Positions 35,694 through 48,052 of a DNA stretch of 64,000 bases are shown piece by piece; the first letter of the stretch is position 1; the number at the start of each line of letters is the position of its first letter. Both the position numbers and the translations under genes were made by a program. The notes beneath the pieces are model-generated. The model was given only the letters and a program-made list of their open reading frames with translations. It had not been told where the DNA came from and ran no database searches. Origin of the DNA: Lonicera japonica (Eukaryota > Streptophyta > Magnoliopsida > Dipsacales > Caprifoliaceae); NCBI GenBank assembly GCA_021464415.1, contig CM038469.1:13370501-13434500 (forward strand), written 5' to 3'.

Positions 35694-36575
35694 ACTATTC
35701 TAAATAGTTTAATAACTCATAAACAAGTGTTTAGTAACATAAAAACCACCACTTGAACCTATACTAGTAAACATTTAGCTTTGTAAAATAATTCATCAAT
35801 AACCAAATGGATTCCAAGTGGGTTTTATACAAAATCAAGTAAATAGCCTCAATTTCTTGTCGAAACATGTGTTTTTAACCATAAATAGGCTATCCGAATG
35901 ATCAATTTCGACATAAACGAATAATTTCAAAAAATCCCCAAAACCTATGTAGAAACTAGGTATATATATATAAACATGTGGTGGAATCGTAAATCAAGTA
36001 ATAATAGGTTGTAAAATAGAGTTTAGTGTTAGATTCCCACCTCAAAGGATCTTGATCATTGAGTTTGGAAGGCTGAATTGAGCCACAAGCCGTCCAATCG
36101 CAAAATTCCTAATTTGAGCTTTAAGCCTTAGCAATGGAGGAGAGAAAGAAGATGAAGATGAAGATGATGATGAAGTTGGAAGCTTGTTTATGGGATGAAA
36201 TATCGATGAAAACCTCTCTTAAAACCCTTAGAAAGGAGCTCTCAACTCTCCCTAACTCCCTCTCAGTGTATGGCTCGCAATTGGGAAAATAGGTGAATCC
36301 TGTCTTTTAAAACAAGTTAAGTTAATGCCCAATTTCAGACTGGCGGACTAGTATGCCCATTTTGGAGGACGGGTTCGCAGACAACTAAATCCCCATTTTG
36401 TAAATCACGAACTGGTATGCAAAAAGCCCAAACCGGTCCACAGTGTAAAACGGCCCTATATTGGTTTTTCGCAGTTTGCAACTTAACGCTCAATTTTTCA
36501 CCATCCGTAGCTCAAATTGACTTAATGATAATTAAAAATCATGATTAGCTTGAAATGACGGTGCAGGGCATTACA
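35694..36575 (-). repeat. Partial 3' LTR (minus sense) of the Tekay-like element
   Basis: Near-identical by eye to 48053-48943 over about 890 bases, including the AACAAGTGTTT, TTAGATTCCCA, GAAGATGATGATGAAG and AACCGGTCC landmarks. On its right it ends GGGCATTACA directly before a pyrimidine-rich ATCTCCCCTCTTT stretch, which on the minus strand is TGTAATGCCC preceded by a polypurine tract. This orients the element on the minus strand with this copy as its downstream LTR. The other half of the LTR is missing to the left, where Copia LTR sequence begins. Confidence 0.7.
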
Positions 36576-36592
36576 ATCTCCCCTCTTTAAGA
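36576..36592 (-). other. Polypurine tract of the Tekay-like element
   Basis: On the minus strand TTCTTAAAGAGGGGAGAT abuts the LTR start TGTAATGCCC, and GTCCTCGAAATTAAT (plus) follows, the arrangement typical of Tekay/Del elements. It would prime plus-strand DNA synthesis. Confidence 0.65.
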
Positions 36593-38734
36593 AATTTTGT
36601 CCTCGAAATTAATGGGGATGGAAATGATTCACACGATGACACACGCAACAACCTACCCTTGCTAGTTCTCCCCTCCTTGTGGGGTAACGATAACTTCGAT
36701 AAGCTTCAGTTCTAACTGGGGATATCTAATCAACTCCCATTTTCCAAAGGTTTAAACAAACAACGAACTCTAGGTTAAAAGTATACTACGAGGTTAAACA
36801 CGAAAGAGTTTCACCTATTACGGCAATCACTAGTCACCAAAGACCAAGTTAAGTTAATTCACATGATAGACACGATGCTTCACATCTTACTAAGGTAAAA
36901 CTCAGAACCGTGATCTACCACATTGAATTATGAGGGTCCTTATGCGTAAGTATCATTTAGTAACCGAAGTTGGAGAATTGAGTTTCTTCCTCCCATTAAC
37001 CCTATGGGTTTAATCCAAGGCGATGAGACATCGTGAATGAAATTCCAAGGGGTTTCGTAGGCTTAACGAGATCAACCCTTATGGTTCACTTAGACTAATA
37101 TGGTTTATTCAATATGCAAGACGATCATGCCTGCGGACATGCCTTTCTCTCTCAAAGGATTTAGATAAAATATTTAAACTACGAAATTTTAATTATTGTC
37201 AGAATTAAAATTCACTATCTCATATAGAACACTCAGAATAAAATTTAGGATAGAATTTACCATATTTTAAATTATGGAAAATGATCTCACAAAGATTTAT
37301 AGAAACGACATTACTAGTCTAGGTTCACCATTTTCCATATACGAGCATGTATCTAAATTTTATGTCACATCACGTATGGCCGGTCTAAATTTTGAGGTCG
37401 TACTCAACACCGTCAATTCATTAAGTGTAGTGAATTGAGTTCGTTATTCATAAGGGCCTGTTAGAACTCAAACTTGATCAATACTAAACTATATAAAAAT
37501 ATCTAGCTAATACTCTGTAGTTTTGGTCATATGCTAAGGGAAATGTTATTGTATGTGATTACACTACATAAAAAAAGAAATCTAGTCATCGCCTTTTGCT
37601 CCTAACAAGAGGAGTAGTTGTATACATGAAACTCGCCATCCTTTTATTGTAGTCTTTTTAAATGGTTTCAGTCCTAGATATATATCCTAGGGGTGCAATT
37701 CATGTTAGAAGCAATATTAAGGTTAGTAGAAGTGCTACATTGAATTTGCTAATCACAAGCCTCAACATATGCGATAAAAGAGATAAGGTCCACTTTACAT
37801 AATTGGATGTTACTCCTCTTCTCGGAGGATTGGTCACTAACTTGTATCAATTTGATGATCTAAACTTAGAGTACCGCTTTAGTCCCTACTATACTTTTAG
37901 AGAAAAGCCGAAGTCTTAGATATATGAATCATCATGTTGGTCTACATACATGGAAGGCAAGGCACACAGTACTAAGAATTTGAACATAAGAATATCGACC
38001 TCCCCAATGAGGTTATATCATTTCTTAATCTGCATTCCATAAAAAAATAAGGACCCAGACAGGAGGAGGGTCATCATTCTATCAACTGCTCCCCAATAAA
38101 ACCAATGCATAATCGATGACCCAAAGGATTAATAGGTGTTCATGTTAATTACACACAAAAGGAATTCTAAGTCGAATCTACTCGTTTATTGACTGAAGTT
38201 GCATTAATCATGAATTTAGCAATCAATGCCCTTCCGTTACGTACCCTGATAAACTCTCCCTCAACTGGATGGAGTAAAAACTAGACCCCTAGTGGGTACG
38301 GAGTTTGTTCCTTATTGCAAAGTGAAATAAGACGGATGCACATCTCGCTTACGACCAATCTATTAAGGAATCTCACCAAAGCTCCCTACTTTTTATTCTC
38401 CCAAACCAAGTATATCTTGGATCTATAAAGGGAAATACATATTGAGAAGATTCACGTTTACTTCTCATCTGATCTCTAAATGTTCGGACACATCATAAAA
38501 TTTCGATCATTCTCATCGACATTCAAACTAGGGTATAAGGATCCTAATGGTTTCGCAAAAATGAGGAAATGCACAAGAATCAATATCTCACAGTCTAGAG
38601 CAATTTCCATATGTTCGATTTCCCTACCTCTCAACACCTACCAAAAAAGGGCATTTTCATGATGTACTTTATCTTAACTTCAATATGGTTACTCAAGTAC
38701 TACCGTTCTAACGATCATGAGGATCATCATATGT

Positions 38735-38815
38735 GAGGTTCATAAATGCGGCCAGTGCATTAGTTAGACCAAATGGCATAACCAAGAATTCATAATGACT
38801 ATAACGGATATGAAT
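38735..38815 (-). pseudogene. Reverse transcriptase fragment (Tekay-like)
   Basis: On the minus strand this reads RYSHYEFLVMPFGLTNALAA followed by FMNL, the conserved Gypsy RT block (YEFLVMPFGLTNAPATF-x-x-LMN). The catalytic YVDD block downstream was not found in readable form. It is part of the decayed polyprotein. Confidence 0.8.
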
Positions 38816-39459
38816 CGTTATTTTTGAGATGTTCATTTTATGGATGTACAATTGATGACAATCTGATCGTAATTCATTCTTAAAAAAGGAATAAGTACTC
38901 TGAAGCTAGTCAAACAGATCATCTATGCGCAAAAGAAATGCTTGTCTTTAATAATGAGTCGACGGTGGTTAATATAAAAACGGAGTGATCCATTTGCACG
39001 TTTTGGCGAATGAATCGGGTACTCCATATGGAGTTAAGCTTCGTCAAAAGAGTTCCTTGGATAAAATATCACTTGGATGAATATGAGCTTACTAGGTTCT
39101 GTTGCAGCCAAACAGTAGGGTGCAATTGGGATAGGTGTAGATCTTAGTACCAAATCAACACCAAGTTCGATTTCCCAATGCGGGGCAGCTCTAGTAAGTC
39201 ATCAGGATACACATCCTCAAATTCATTGACAACAAAGACATCACGAGGAGTTTATGATGTGATTTCAGTGCTTACAATGCTTTCTAACATTCCTATGTAT
39301 TGTTTTGTTCTTTTTCATCGGTATAGATTTTAGGTATAGACAATACTCTTTCCCTAATAGACAACTCTCCTGTCCTGAGGATAAAAGATAACGATTTTTC
39401 CAAGGATGGCAATCTATCATGGCTTGGTACCACGCTGGTCAATCCATCCCCAGATTTAA

Positions 39460-39690
39460 GTCATAGGGACTTATTTCCAAAACAATGAAATTATCTTCCA
39501 TGTGACCGTCGAAATAAAAGGGGATACTAATGGTGCATCAACTACTTAAGTAAACTCCATTATCTGTAGGCATCCTGACACCAGTGGAAGATTCTAGCTT
39601 TTTCGGCTTCAAACTAGACATATAACACATACAAAGACGTGAAAGAATAAATAGCACCCGCATTAGACAAAACTTTAACATAACGCTAAA
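39460..39690 (-). pseudogene. Aspartic protease fragment (Tekay-like), catalytic Asp lost
   Basis: The minus-strand reading gives SNAGAIYSF where the family has FDSGATHSF, so the catalytic Asp and Ser are replaced. About 50 residues on comes YDLNLGMDWLTS, the conserved FDVILGMDWL block that follows the protease. In the complete enzyme this protease would process gag-pol; here it must be inactive. Confidence 0.7.
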
Positions 39691-39725
39691 AAGGATAAGA
39701 ATACCTTCCATTACCGGGTATCGAT

Positions 39726-42700
39726 TGAGCCTATAAATTGCATTTTTAATCCCTTAAATAAGGCTCAATTAGCTTCTAATTACCATATAAAACTGAAAAT
39801 TGCATGTAAATTCAGTTTAAGCATGGCATTGCATTGTATTTCTGTGTTACTAGGCCATTTTGCAAGCCTAAAATGGTTAAGCAACTGAAGTTGTATGCAA
39901 GATAGAAGGTTGAAAGTGAAAAAGTGCAAGAAAAAGGCCCAAAGAACAAGTCGGTATCCATTTCGAGGCTCAAGGCGAGGAAAACTCCTCAAACTACCCC
40001 CAAAGTGCTAAAAAGAATAGAATAACAAGTCCCCAAACATGAATGAAGTGAATGTAAGTTTCCAATAGTGATCCTAAGGGAAAAAAAAGCTCAACCGAAT
40101 TAATTCCGAAAGTTTTCGAGCAAAAACTGAGAACTACCGTAAAAAGCCCAAAATTGCAACTGATCAAAGTTATTCTACAATGGAAATTTAAAGAAATCTC
40201 TAGAAATAAAAGTTGTATAGATTTAAATTACCTATGCATGGGCTAAAATGGTGTGTCAATCGGAGTTTACATAAAAAAGTTATGAGCAAAAGAAAAAACA
40301 ACCAAAAAAAAAACATGATGATGGATCCCCACTTCGTTTTTTTGCCCGTTTTCAATTTTTGGCTCTTTTCGACCCGTTTCTTCAAGGATCATCCAACCCA
40401 CGAGCATAGACACTTTTGGGACATATAAAAGGCCATATATCTCATATTTTAGAGAACGCCACACTTTAGAATCAATAGAACAGAGAGGCTGAAAGCATTG
40501 TAGCTTTTGGGGAGTTTTTGCGGTTGTCTGTTGATCGAGCCTTGAGTGATTTTTCTTTTATTTCTTTAAAATAATTGTTATTTTAATTTGTTTATGGAAT
40601 ATTGAGGCTGTAATATTAGTGTAATCAAGATTCAATTCATCATTATATCAAGTTTCAATTGCAATTATTGTTCTTCATCCCGGTAAACCCTAGTTTTCTA
40701 ATTTCATTCAATTCATTTGCTTATAATCGTTTATTTGCTTGGATATTCATAGATTAGTTATTAAAGATCTTATATATTCTATAATTAACCCTGAACCCTC
40801 GTTTTAGAGGTTGGTTCGAGGGTTTATATATTTGTTTTGTCGGTTTTTCATCGATTTAGGCTTGTTTCTTGTTCTAATTCAAATAGTTTATTGTTTTCCA
40901 ATGCTATTCATATGTGATTAATTTTTTATCATAAGTAATATGATTTTTCATAATTTTTAGGGTTTTAGTCGAATTTCTTCAGTTTATGTCCGTTTTGAGT
41001 ATGTTTGCCGTTTTAAGCATAAAATCTTCGTTTTAAATCAAAATTGAGAAATTTCAAAGCCAAAAGTTTTAAAATTTTATTTTCTATATTCTTAGATATT
41101 TTTATGTTGTTTTCATGATTTATAAGTTTACTTGCATGTTTAATTTGAATATGTCTAGTTAAATCGCTTGTTAAGGGTGGTCCGTAGTGAAAGATGCGTT
41201 GTTAATCCTTGAATGTAATCCAATTTAGGTTTGAATATGATTTTTTCCATTGGTTATAGATCACCTAATGAATGTATGAGTGTTTTTGTGACGCTCCGAA
41301 TCCCATTCCAAGATTTACACCTCCGGGACCCGATTAATAACAGATGCCGTGCGCGACGACGGGTTTAAAATATAAAAAATCACAACCTTTAAAAGTCTTT
41401 TTCTTGGATAAAACTTGATCTATTTGAAAACCTCGTTTTATAAAATTTCTGCATGAGGAGTTCGTTTGAACAACAATCCGCCCTGTAAAATTTGAAACAA
41501 TTTCATACAAACGAAAATCCCAATCACAAATCCTCCAAGTTTGGTTTTATTCAAAGAAATTTATGCATAATCTCTTGAAAATAAAATTGTATACTAGTGT
41601 TCCCACCTATTGAGGGTCAATCCCTCGAAGAATCGCAGCCGAGTCGAGTGAATCCCAAGCTATCCCCATTTTCCAACCATGGAAGAAGGTGAAGATGATG
41701 AAGATGACGATGAATAGTGCTCGGTGATTACGAAGAAGGAAGAGCTAGTGTCATGATCTCAAATCATGCTCAAAACTCCTAAAATCACATTTTCTATCTC
41801 TCTCTAAGAGCTCTCGTGAGTTTGTGAAGAAATGAAAAAGGAATTGAGAAGCTACGTATATATACACTGTTGGTATAATTTCCAGGTACTGTTCACGTGC
41901 GTGGGCATACAGTACTAAACTTTGAACGTCCATAATTTCTTGCTCAAAAGTTCGATTGAGGTGATCTTTATGTCCACGAAAATCTTATTCAAAGCTCTAC
42001 AACTTCTTAAAAGGGAGTTTTTCCAAATTCCCTACGGATTATTCTCAGAAATGCGTCGAAGTCAGCACATTAATGTTATCGAATGAACATCTGTTAGCGA
42101 TTCGCCTATTTCGCGCTCAGTTTCGACCTAGTAGGGGCCTGAATTTGCCTTCGGTCAAAACACAAAAGTTGTAGATTGCTTAAAAATATAGAGTCTCTCG
42201 TTGGCGAAAACTCAATTTGACGAGGAACGAAGGAGTTACGCTTCCTCTAAGTTAACCAAAAATTATGAAGTCAAGTAAATTGAAAACTTGCAATCTACAT
42301 TCTGATTTCGACTCGAACCACCCAAAATGACTTAGGACTATTCTAACATGCTTAAATATATTAATGTAACTCGTTGGAAGTCTTCGATCCATTCAGATCC
42401 TTTCGGAGAAAAATATGACTATCTGAAGTCCACGTTTGCCTTACACCCGACTTGTATCGTGATTCTGAGAAATAAAAATACGGGGTGTTATAGTTTTTTT
42501 TTATCTTTGCATGCCTAAAAAACATGTTTCCATAAGTTAACTCAGAAATTCCATTTGATTAAGAATCGTAAAACGTCAATTCACGGATTTTCGCACCAAA
42601 ATCCTAACGTGGCTGATTTGAAGACGGTCTTTGTACTTTAATTAATTAGGTTAATTTCTTAAGTGAATTGGATGATTTGACGGTATTTTGGTATTTATTC

Positions 42701-43511
42701 ACGTAAGTGCCAAAAAAGTGCTAGTTTTGACTTTCGACATTCTTTTTAAGACAGATTTGATTTGAATCACGTTCAAACATATTCAAACCTTAGGAGAGTG
42801 TTAGGTTATTGATTTTTGGAAATTTTAATTAACTTGGATTGTTTTTGTCACGCACTAGCAATACTAGGTTTTGAATTACATTTTTTCAAAGTAAAAAAGC
42901 TTTACTATCGAATTCTATTGCTCAAAATTAGTCTATATAGTCTTTGTCACGCATAGGCTATGATATACTTGTAGTAGCAATACAATTGGATGGTTGGAAG
43001 GTTTAAGAGCTAAATCTTAGTGAAAAATCTTATTTAAACTGAAATTTGGATTACCCGATTGAACTAGTTTCGTACTCCCTAGCTACGGATATCCCTAACA
43101 TTTGTTTCTTGTCAGTTTAAGTTCACTTAGTAATCTGTTTTGTTTAGCTTATGCGCTGTTTTATTTTATTTATTTAGTTTTAGTTCAATTGCATATTCCC
43201 CTAGTTCATTTAGGAAACTTTTTAGGTAGAAACTTGCGCTTGTGGATTCCCTTTAATTTTTCACCCTAGGACTAAATTTGCTTTTAGTTTTAGTTTAAGT
43301 TAGTTAGTAGTTTCATTTAATTTCATTTTTTTCTTTCCTATTCCCCATTTCAATCATCTTTTCTTTTCTTTTCCCTTCTTCCCCTGAGAGAGATAACTAG
43401 AAGAAATAGATTACTTACTTTCCCTGTGGTTTGACCTTGGACTTTTCAAGTATACTATAACTTGATCGCTTGCACTTGAGTGTAATACTTCGCACTTTCT
43501 GAGCATAGTCA
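39726..43511 (+). repeat. Athila-like LTR inserted in the Tekay-like protease region
   Basis: Starts TGAGCCTATAAATTGCATTT and is followed, twelve bases after about 43511, by a tRNA-Asp type primer binding site. Its right edge has the CCCTGTGGTTTGACCTTGGA...TTGAGTGTAATACTT pattern seen at the ends of Athila LTRs. A 1.2 kb solo LTR sits within it at 41287-42492; without that the LTR is about 2.6 kb. The left boundary is inferred from TG and from where Tekay protease coding stops; no target duplication was confirmed. Confidence 0.6.
41287..42492. mobile_element. Solo LTR with GTTTT target duplication
   Basis: Starts TGTGACGCTCCGAATCCC and ends ATACGGGGTGTTATA, with GTTTT immediately on each side (41282-41286 and 42493-42497). 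It contains a TAGTGTTCCCACC...GAAGATGATGAAGATG block (41595-41710), CTCTCTCTAAGAGCTC (41799-41814), a TATATATACAC box (41858-41868) and a 7-bp inverted repeat GTACTGT/ACAGTAC (41886-41915). The layout matches the LTR-like units at 10748 and 5107. The terminal A in TATA in place of TACA is presumably a point change. No internal domain remains, as expected after LTR-LTR recombination. Confidence 0.75.
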
Positions 43512-43522
43512 AGCAAGTTTTC

Positions 43523-43540
43523 TGGCGCCATTGCCGGGGA
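43523..43540 (+). other. Primer binding site, tRNA-Asp type (Athila-like)
   Basis: TGGCGCCATTGCCGGGGA differs by one base from the TGGCGCCGTTGCCGGGGA site that pairs with the 3' end of plant tRNA-Asp and is used by Athila elements. A diverged second copy follows at about 43553 (GACGCTGTTGCCGAGGA). Confidence 0.8.
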
Positions 43541-43794
43541 TACAAGCAAGATTTCTGACGCTGTTGCCGAGGAAGTATTCCTAGTCCGCCATAGGAATTA
43601 AATTGAAGACTTAACCAGCTTGGCTTTTCTGGCTTTGTGGCTAATTTAGGAGATGGTTTGGTTGTTTTTGCTAAGTTTGGAATTTCCCTTGACATTGATT
43701 TTTATTTGGAGTCTAGTTCTAGTACGACGATTAGAATAAACGGTATCTAATCTTACTTGACTGGCCTTTCCTATTGCTTCTACCTTACCCACGT

Positions 43795-44600
43795 TCACTG
43801 GCTCACCTCTTCTCTTTTATTGCAATTTGAACAATCCTTACAATAATAGTCCCGATTCCCATAAATAAGACACCCGATGCGTGGCACACTGTTGCCACCA
43901 TTACTGGTGTTGTTTTCTTTGGTAGATTCTGGACTAAAATGGGATTCCTTACTCCTATTCCACATATCTCCACGGTCATTTCTCTTCCTCTTGGCTGCCG
44001 GCCCCATAAGATGGTTGGTCTGGTAGACTGTCCATCAAGCTTAAAATATGCCTCGACACAGGCTTTATAAGAAGATGAATTAGTGAAAAGCCATAGTACA
44101 ACAATATTGAACTCGAATATCATAAAGAAGCTTTTCTTGCTTCTGTCGATCGAAATTTTTTTTTCACATGCTTGCCCAACTCCTCAAACCTGAGGAGACA
44201 ATCTCCAATCGTCATTATCCACTAAATCGAGTTATAAAACTCCTATCTGTTTACTTAACAATTAGCATTGGACACATATTTACTACAGAATGCCCCATTG
44301 AACTCAGTCCTCCTAATAATCGCATTAAGCCCACCAATGAATCTCCATCAACGTAATACCCTCGAGTTCTAAAGAAACAAAACTAACCCACCTGTGCTCA
44401 AGAGCATACAAAATCCTAAATTATAAGTTGTTATGGTAGAGCGACCCTTTGGTAGCCTCGGGTTCAGCTGACCCGTTAAACTGTGGTGGTTACGGACTGT
44501 TAAACTCCTTGAAGTAATGAACTTCACTGCTCTGCTCTCCTTAAAGGTCACGCTAAATGATTGTTACATCCTCATCGTCATTTGGAGTGTTTTTCAAAAT
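43795..44600 (-). pseudogene. gag remnant with zinc knuckle (Tekay-like)
   Basis: On the minus strand 44007-43795 reads KRKRNDRGDMWNRS, a Ser/Asn-rich spacer, then CLIYGNRDYYCKDC, a degraded form of the gag CX2CX4HX4C zinc knuckle (one Cys and the His replaced). Upstream, to the right, frames are broken. The zinc knuckle binds the element's RNA during packaging. Confidence 0.6.
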
Positions 44601-44982
44601 TCTAGTATGGACGAAATCGACACCACTCTAAATTTCAAACTCCGGTGAATTTAGTACGACGCATGTAATAAGATTACGTGAGATTGAAAGATAAGGCAAA
44701 AGTTCGAGGAATGAAAGGAATAAACATTTTGAAAGGAACTCAATTAATCATTTTGTTTCAGTACCAGTTAGTGTTAGCAAACTAACGATTTATAATATAG
44801 TCATCCGTTGCACTATAATTGACTATAATATAACCCAATAGTCCATATACTGCTATTATGAAAACCAAAATCAATTCTTCAAGCTCTCCCCCAATTATCG
44901 GTACGATAGGATAAATAGGATCGATACTAGATGGAATACCCTAATCTACCCACTATTAGCGAAAAAAAAAAAAGAAACCTAT

Positions 44983-44995
44983 GCCTCTGATACCA
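44983..44995 (-). other. Primer binding site, tRNA-iMet type (Tekay-like)
   Basis: On the minus strand TGGTATCAGAGGC lies two bases after GGGGAGTTACA, the 3' edge of the upstream LTR. This is the standard initiator-tRNA-Met site of Gypsy elements and fixes both element orientation and the LTR edge at 44998. Confidence 0.85.
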
Positions 44996-44997
44996 CT

Positions 44998-45990
44998 TGT
45001 AACTCCCCAAATTCCGTTAAGAGAATTCTTCTCCTGAATCCGGTTCGTCACAGTTGCCGTACACTAACGGCAGGTTAACTAAACATAATTCCTGTGTGGA
45101 ACCTAGAAATCCATATTTTAGGCAATAAGAATAACTTTTATTTTACAAAATCCGCCTATAAAAGCACGAGAAAAACTACAATGAAACAACTAGCCTCCAA
45201 CGAGGTTCCAAGTACAAGTATTTAATCTCCACAATATATATTCTAGTACAAGTGTGGTTGAGGCAATCTATGGAGTTGCGTCCTCCATTTTCCCTTTCCC
45301 AGAAGAACCTACACAAGTATCTGGATAAAAAATAATTAGGGTGAGTCAAAAATACTTAGTGGGAATCATATAATAAGGTTTGTATAAAAATAACAATTAA
45401 AAAATCCTTTTATAAAATTTTAAAATGGGTCTTTCGCATATATGTATAAAATGGTAAAGGAAAGAGGCTTTTTCTCACTTGTTTAAATGATTTTAAAATC
45501 CACAAATGATACATAACCGACATCACATGAAAACCTATGGCACAATTAACATATATTTATCTCAAGAACCTCAAGTTGTAATCTTGTATATCACGCAGCT
45601 ATCCAAGCGTACAACCAGGTCTGCATTTCATGGCCCTTCACCCATGCAACAGCAAGGCCTCCTGTTAGTTTTCGTGCACGATTTCGAGTCTTGCACCCAA
45701 AAGACTGTGTCCCAACTTTCGGCCCCAATCTTTAGAGACCAAACATGGGACCAATCATGGACTAATGCTTGTATATAATCTCAAAAACTCATAAATTGGC
45801 TCATTTATGAAATAATTGTGCCATATCAATACTTTTCCTTAATTAAATATAACACCACATAAAATTAACAGGAGAAATCTCATATCAATTGTTCGTGCTA
45901 AAAACTGGAAAGATATTTTATACAACACGGTCAAATGATTAGATCAAATGATTGGGATAATAAGTACAACAAGCCAACACAGTCAAAGAT
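44998..45990 (-). repeat. 5' LTR (minus sense) of the Tekay-like element, first part
   Basis: Plus-strand start TGTAACTCCCCAAATTCCG adjoining the primer binding site. It carries the AGGGTGAGTC...CTTAGTGGGA block (45339-45365) found in Tekay-type LTRs. Sequence of different character begins near 46000; the second part of the LTR resumes at 48053, so this LTR appears split by a 2 kb insertion. Confidence 0.6.
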
Positions 45991-46680
45991 GTATAGAGGA
46001 GGTTTACCTCGTATTAAAATACGGGTTAGTCCTCCTCAGTCCTCCTCTGGGGAATAGAGCTAGAAATTCAATTTTGCTTTGTTATTGATATAACTAAGTG
46101 GCTATTACAAACCTACAGTGATCTCTTTAGCTAGTCTCTTCTCACAATATTACAATAAGAATATGCCTTTAGCTACACAAGTTCTAGATTTTATGTTTCA
46201 AGCTAAGAGCTCTATCGTGTGATTTATGTCTTTATCTCTCTTCAAGTTGTTGGCCGCTCTCTCTGTTGTTCTTGGTTGTTCAGAAGTTATTAGGTTAGTT
46301 AACAGAAGTAAATGTTTCTTCTATATATATGACTGAGAAAAAATGTGTGTGAGAGCTCCCATAGCAGGTCTGAGGCCATGCCTTGATCATCACCAACTCT
46401 GACCTTGCTTCTCCATGAATTCCAGTGCATTAAATGCAGTTGGTGCGTATTTAATAAAGGTGAGGGAGGTTTTGCATGTTCTACAGAGCAGATGGCAGTC
46501 GCCCATGCTTTTGTCAACTACTATAGTAAAGTGGTTAGGTGACGGAGCTCCAGAGTTCGTCAAAAGAGCTTTGGAGCCCGAGCTTCGTATTTTGCTGTGC
46601 GTAATTTGTGAGAATCCCGGATCTTCTGCCCGTTTTTTCTCAGTTTCTTGTTTTATTCGTTTTGAAAGAAAGCGTATTTT
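45991..46680. repeat. Copia LTR-like insertion
   Basis: The stretch AGCTAGAAATTCAATTTTGC, TTTGTTATTGATATAAC and the surrounding GAGGAGGTTTACCTC / GTCCTCCTC words (46000-46120) resemble antisense ends of plant Copia LTRs. No coding sequence or target duplication was recognised. Confidence 0.35.
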
Positions 46681-48052
46681 GTAGAGTCGCTAGTTTGTTT
46701 TACGAGAAAAGAAACAAAGATCGTACGAAGAATAGTTCGAAAATGAATTATTTTTCATACATTTAAAACTAGAGATTCATTAATAATTTGATTTGTTAGG
46801 GTTCGGGAACTACGTTATGAATCGGGAAGGTGTTAGGCACCTAATTCACCCTTTCGGTATCTTAATGGATCATGTATTTAATTCATGTGTTAGACATCTT
46901 GCAAGTAGTTTGGCTTGTTTTCAAAATAGTCCTTTCCTGATAAAATTCAGTTTAAAATGGTATTTTGAAATCAGACTCGAGCTTTGTGAGCGCTTATGTA
47001 TTCATTCACATAATGAAATCAGAGTCTCGTAGTTCTATTTGTTTGAAAACTGTTTTTGTATTTTTCTTTTGTTTTGAAAATATGTCAAAACGGATTTTAA
47101 TTTTCTTGTATAACTTATAAAAGACTAGTTTTGAAAGCAATGAACTTTTTTACAAGTTATCCAACTTTCAGTATTAAAACTTGTATTTAAATGAAGTATT
47201 GAAATTCAGGAAAGTTGTAAAAAATGTACCTGATGCACTTGAAGAAGAACGAGGACCGCTTGCTTGCTCCTTTCTTTCTCTAGAACTTTTTCTCTCTAAG
47301 ACTTTCTCTCTCTAAAAATTTTCTCTTTCTTTAAAAAGACTCTATAACAATCTTGACAGAGTTTCCCCTCTCTAAAAACTCTATTGAGTGTTGATGATCA
47401 CAAATGACACCCCAAGTGTCCTATTTATAGAGAAATTTTCGTAAAAAATGCTCCAAAAAAGGCCAACTGCAAGAGGTAGCCGCAGGGGGTGCGGCTGGGG
47501 ACCTGCGATTGGGGTGTGCGGTTGGTACGTATGGTTGAGGTGTGCGGTTAGGGCTTGTGGTTGGGTCCCAGTCGTACGGCTGGCAGGTAGCCTTACTGTT
47601 GGGGGCTGCGGCTGGCACTTTAGAAATGCCCTGAAACACCTAAAAAACTTAATTTTTCTAACGGGGCGTTGTCCCTCACCCCGCAACCTGACCGAGCAGG
47701 TCGATTCCCGTCCTAGTAAGCGAAGTGGCATCATTGGTCGTATCAGACTTCCGGCGGATTCAAAGTCAGAGTCTTTCCTGACAGTCTTCTATATGCATGA
47801 TGACTCAAGACTTAATGTGAAATGCTTATTTTGTAAAAAAACCAGTGTTTACACGAGAGTCGTGGATTGGGGTGCTCACACAATTAACCCTTGAGATGGT
47901 ACCTAACTTATAAAGGGCTCTGATTTTCGTATAGGGCTCGAATAGGGCCCTTCCGATCTCTTTCCGTTTAGATAGGTTTGACTGCTGATGTGGACTGCCA
48001 CGTGTCAACTCGTGGTTGGCAGAGTAATTTTGGTTACTAATTTGCACCATCA
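46681..48052. repeat. Tat-lineage LTR/leader-like sequence
   Basis: The TAGAGTCGCTAGTTTG stretch, then TAGGGTTCGGGAACTACG and CGGGAAGGTGTTAGGCACC (46683-46840) are words that occur at the leader of plant Tat/Retand elements. The right part (47480-47620) is a G-rich degenerate tandem repeat. The chance open frames on both strands across it are proline- or tryptophan-rich and not genes. Confidence 0.4.
47480..47620. repeat. GC-rich degenerate short tandem repeat
   Basis: Seven or so 15-20-bp units of the form GGGGTGTGCGGTTGG, GAGGTGTGCGGTTAG, GGGCTTGTGGTTGGG, GGGGCTGCGGCTGGC; it stands out sharply from its AT-rich surroundings. Confidence 0.8.

Larger units (their letters stand above)
36576..44997 (-). 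mobile_element. Internal region of a dead Tekay-like Ty3/Gypsy element, interrupted
   Basis: Reading from right to left: a primer binding site (44983-44995), gag with a zinc-knuckle remnant (near 43800-44600), protease (about 39460-39690), a reverse transcriptase fragment (38735-38815) and the polypurine tract (36576-36592). All parts are full of stops and frame changes, so the element is old. Between protease and gag it is interrupted by an Athila-like LTR (39726-43511) plus about 280 bases of Athila leader. The pieces follow normal gag-protease-RT order. Confidence 0.7.

Noticed and set aside
47448..47894. 148-codon Trp/Gly-rich plus-strand frame and Pro-rich minus-strand frames
   Set aside because: They arise from the GC-rich tandem repeat in LTR-like sequence.
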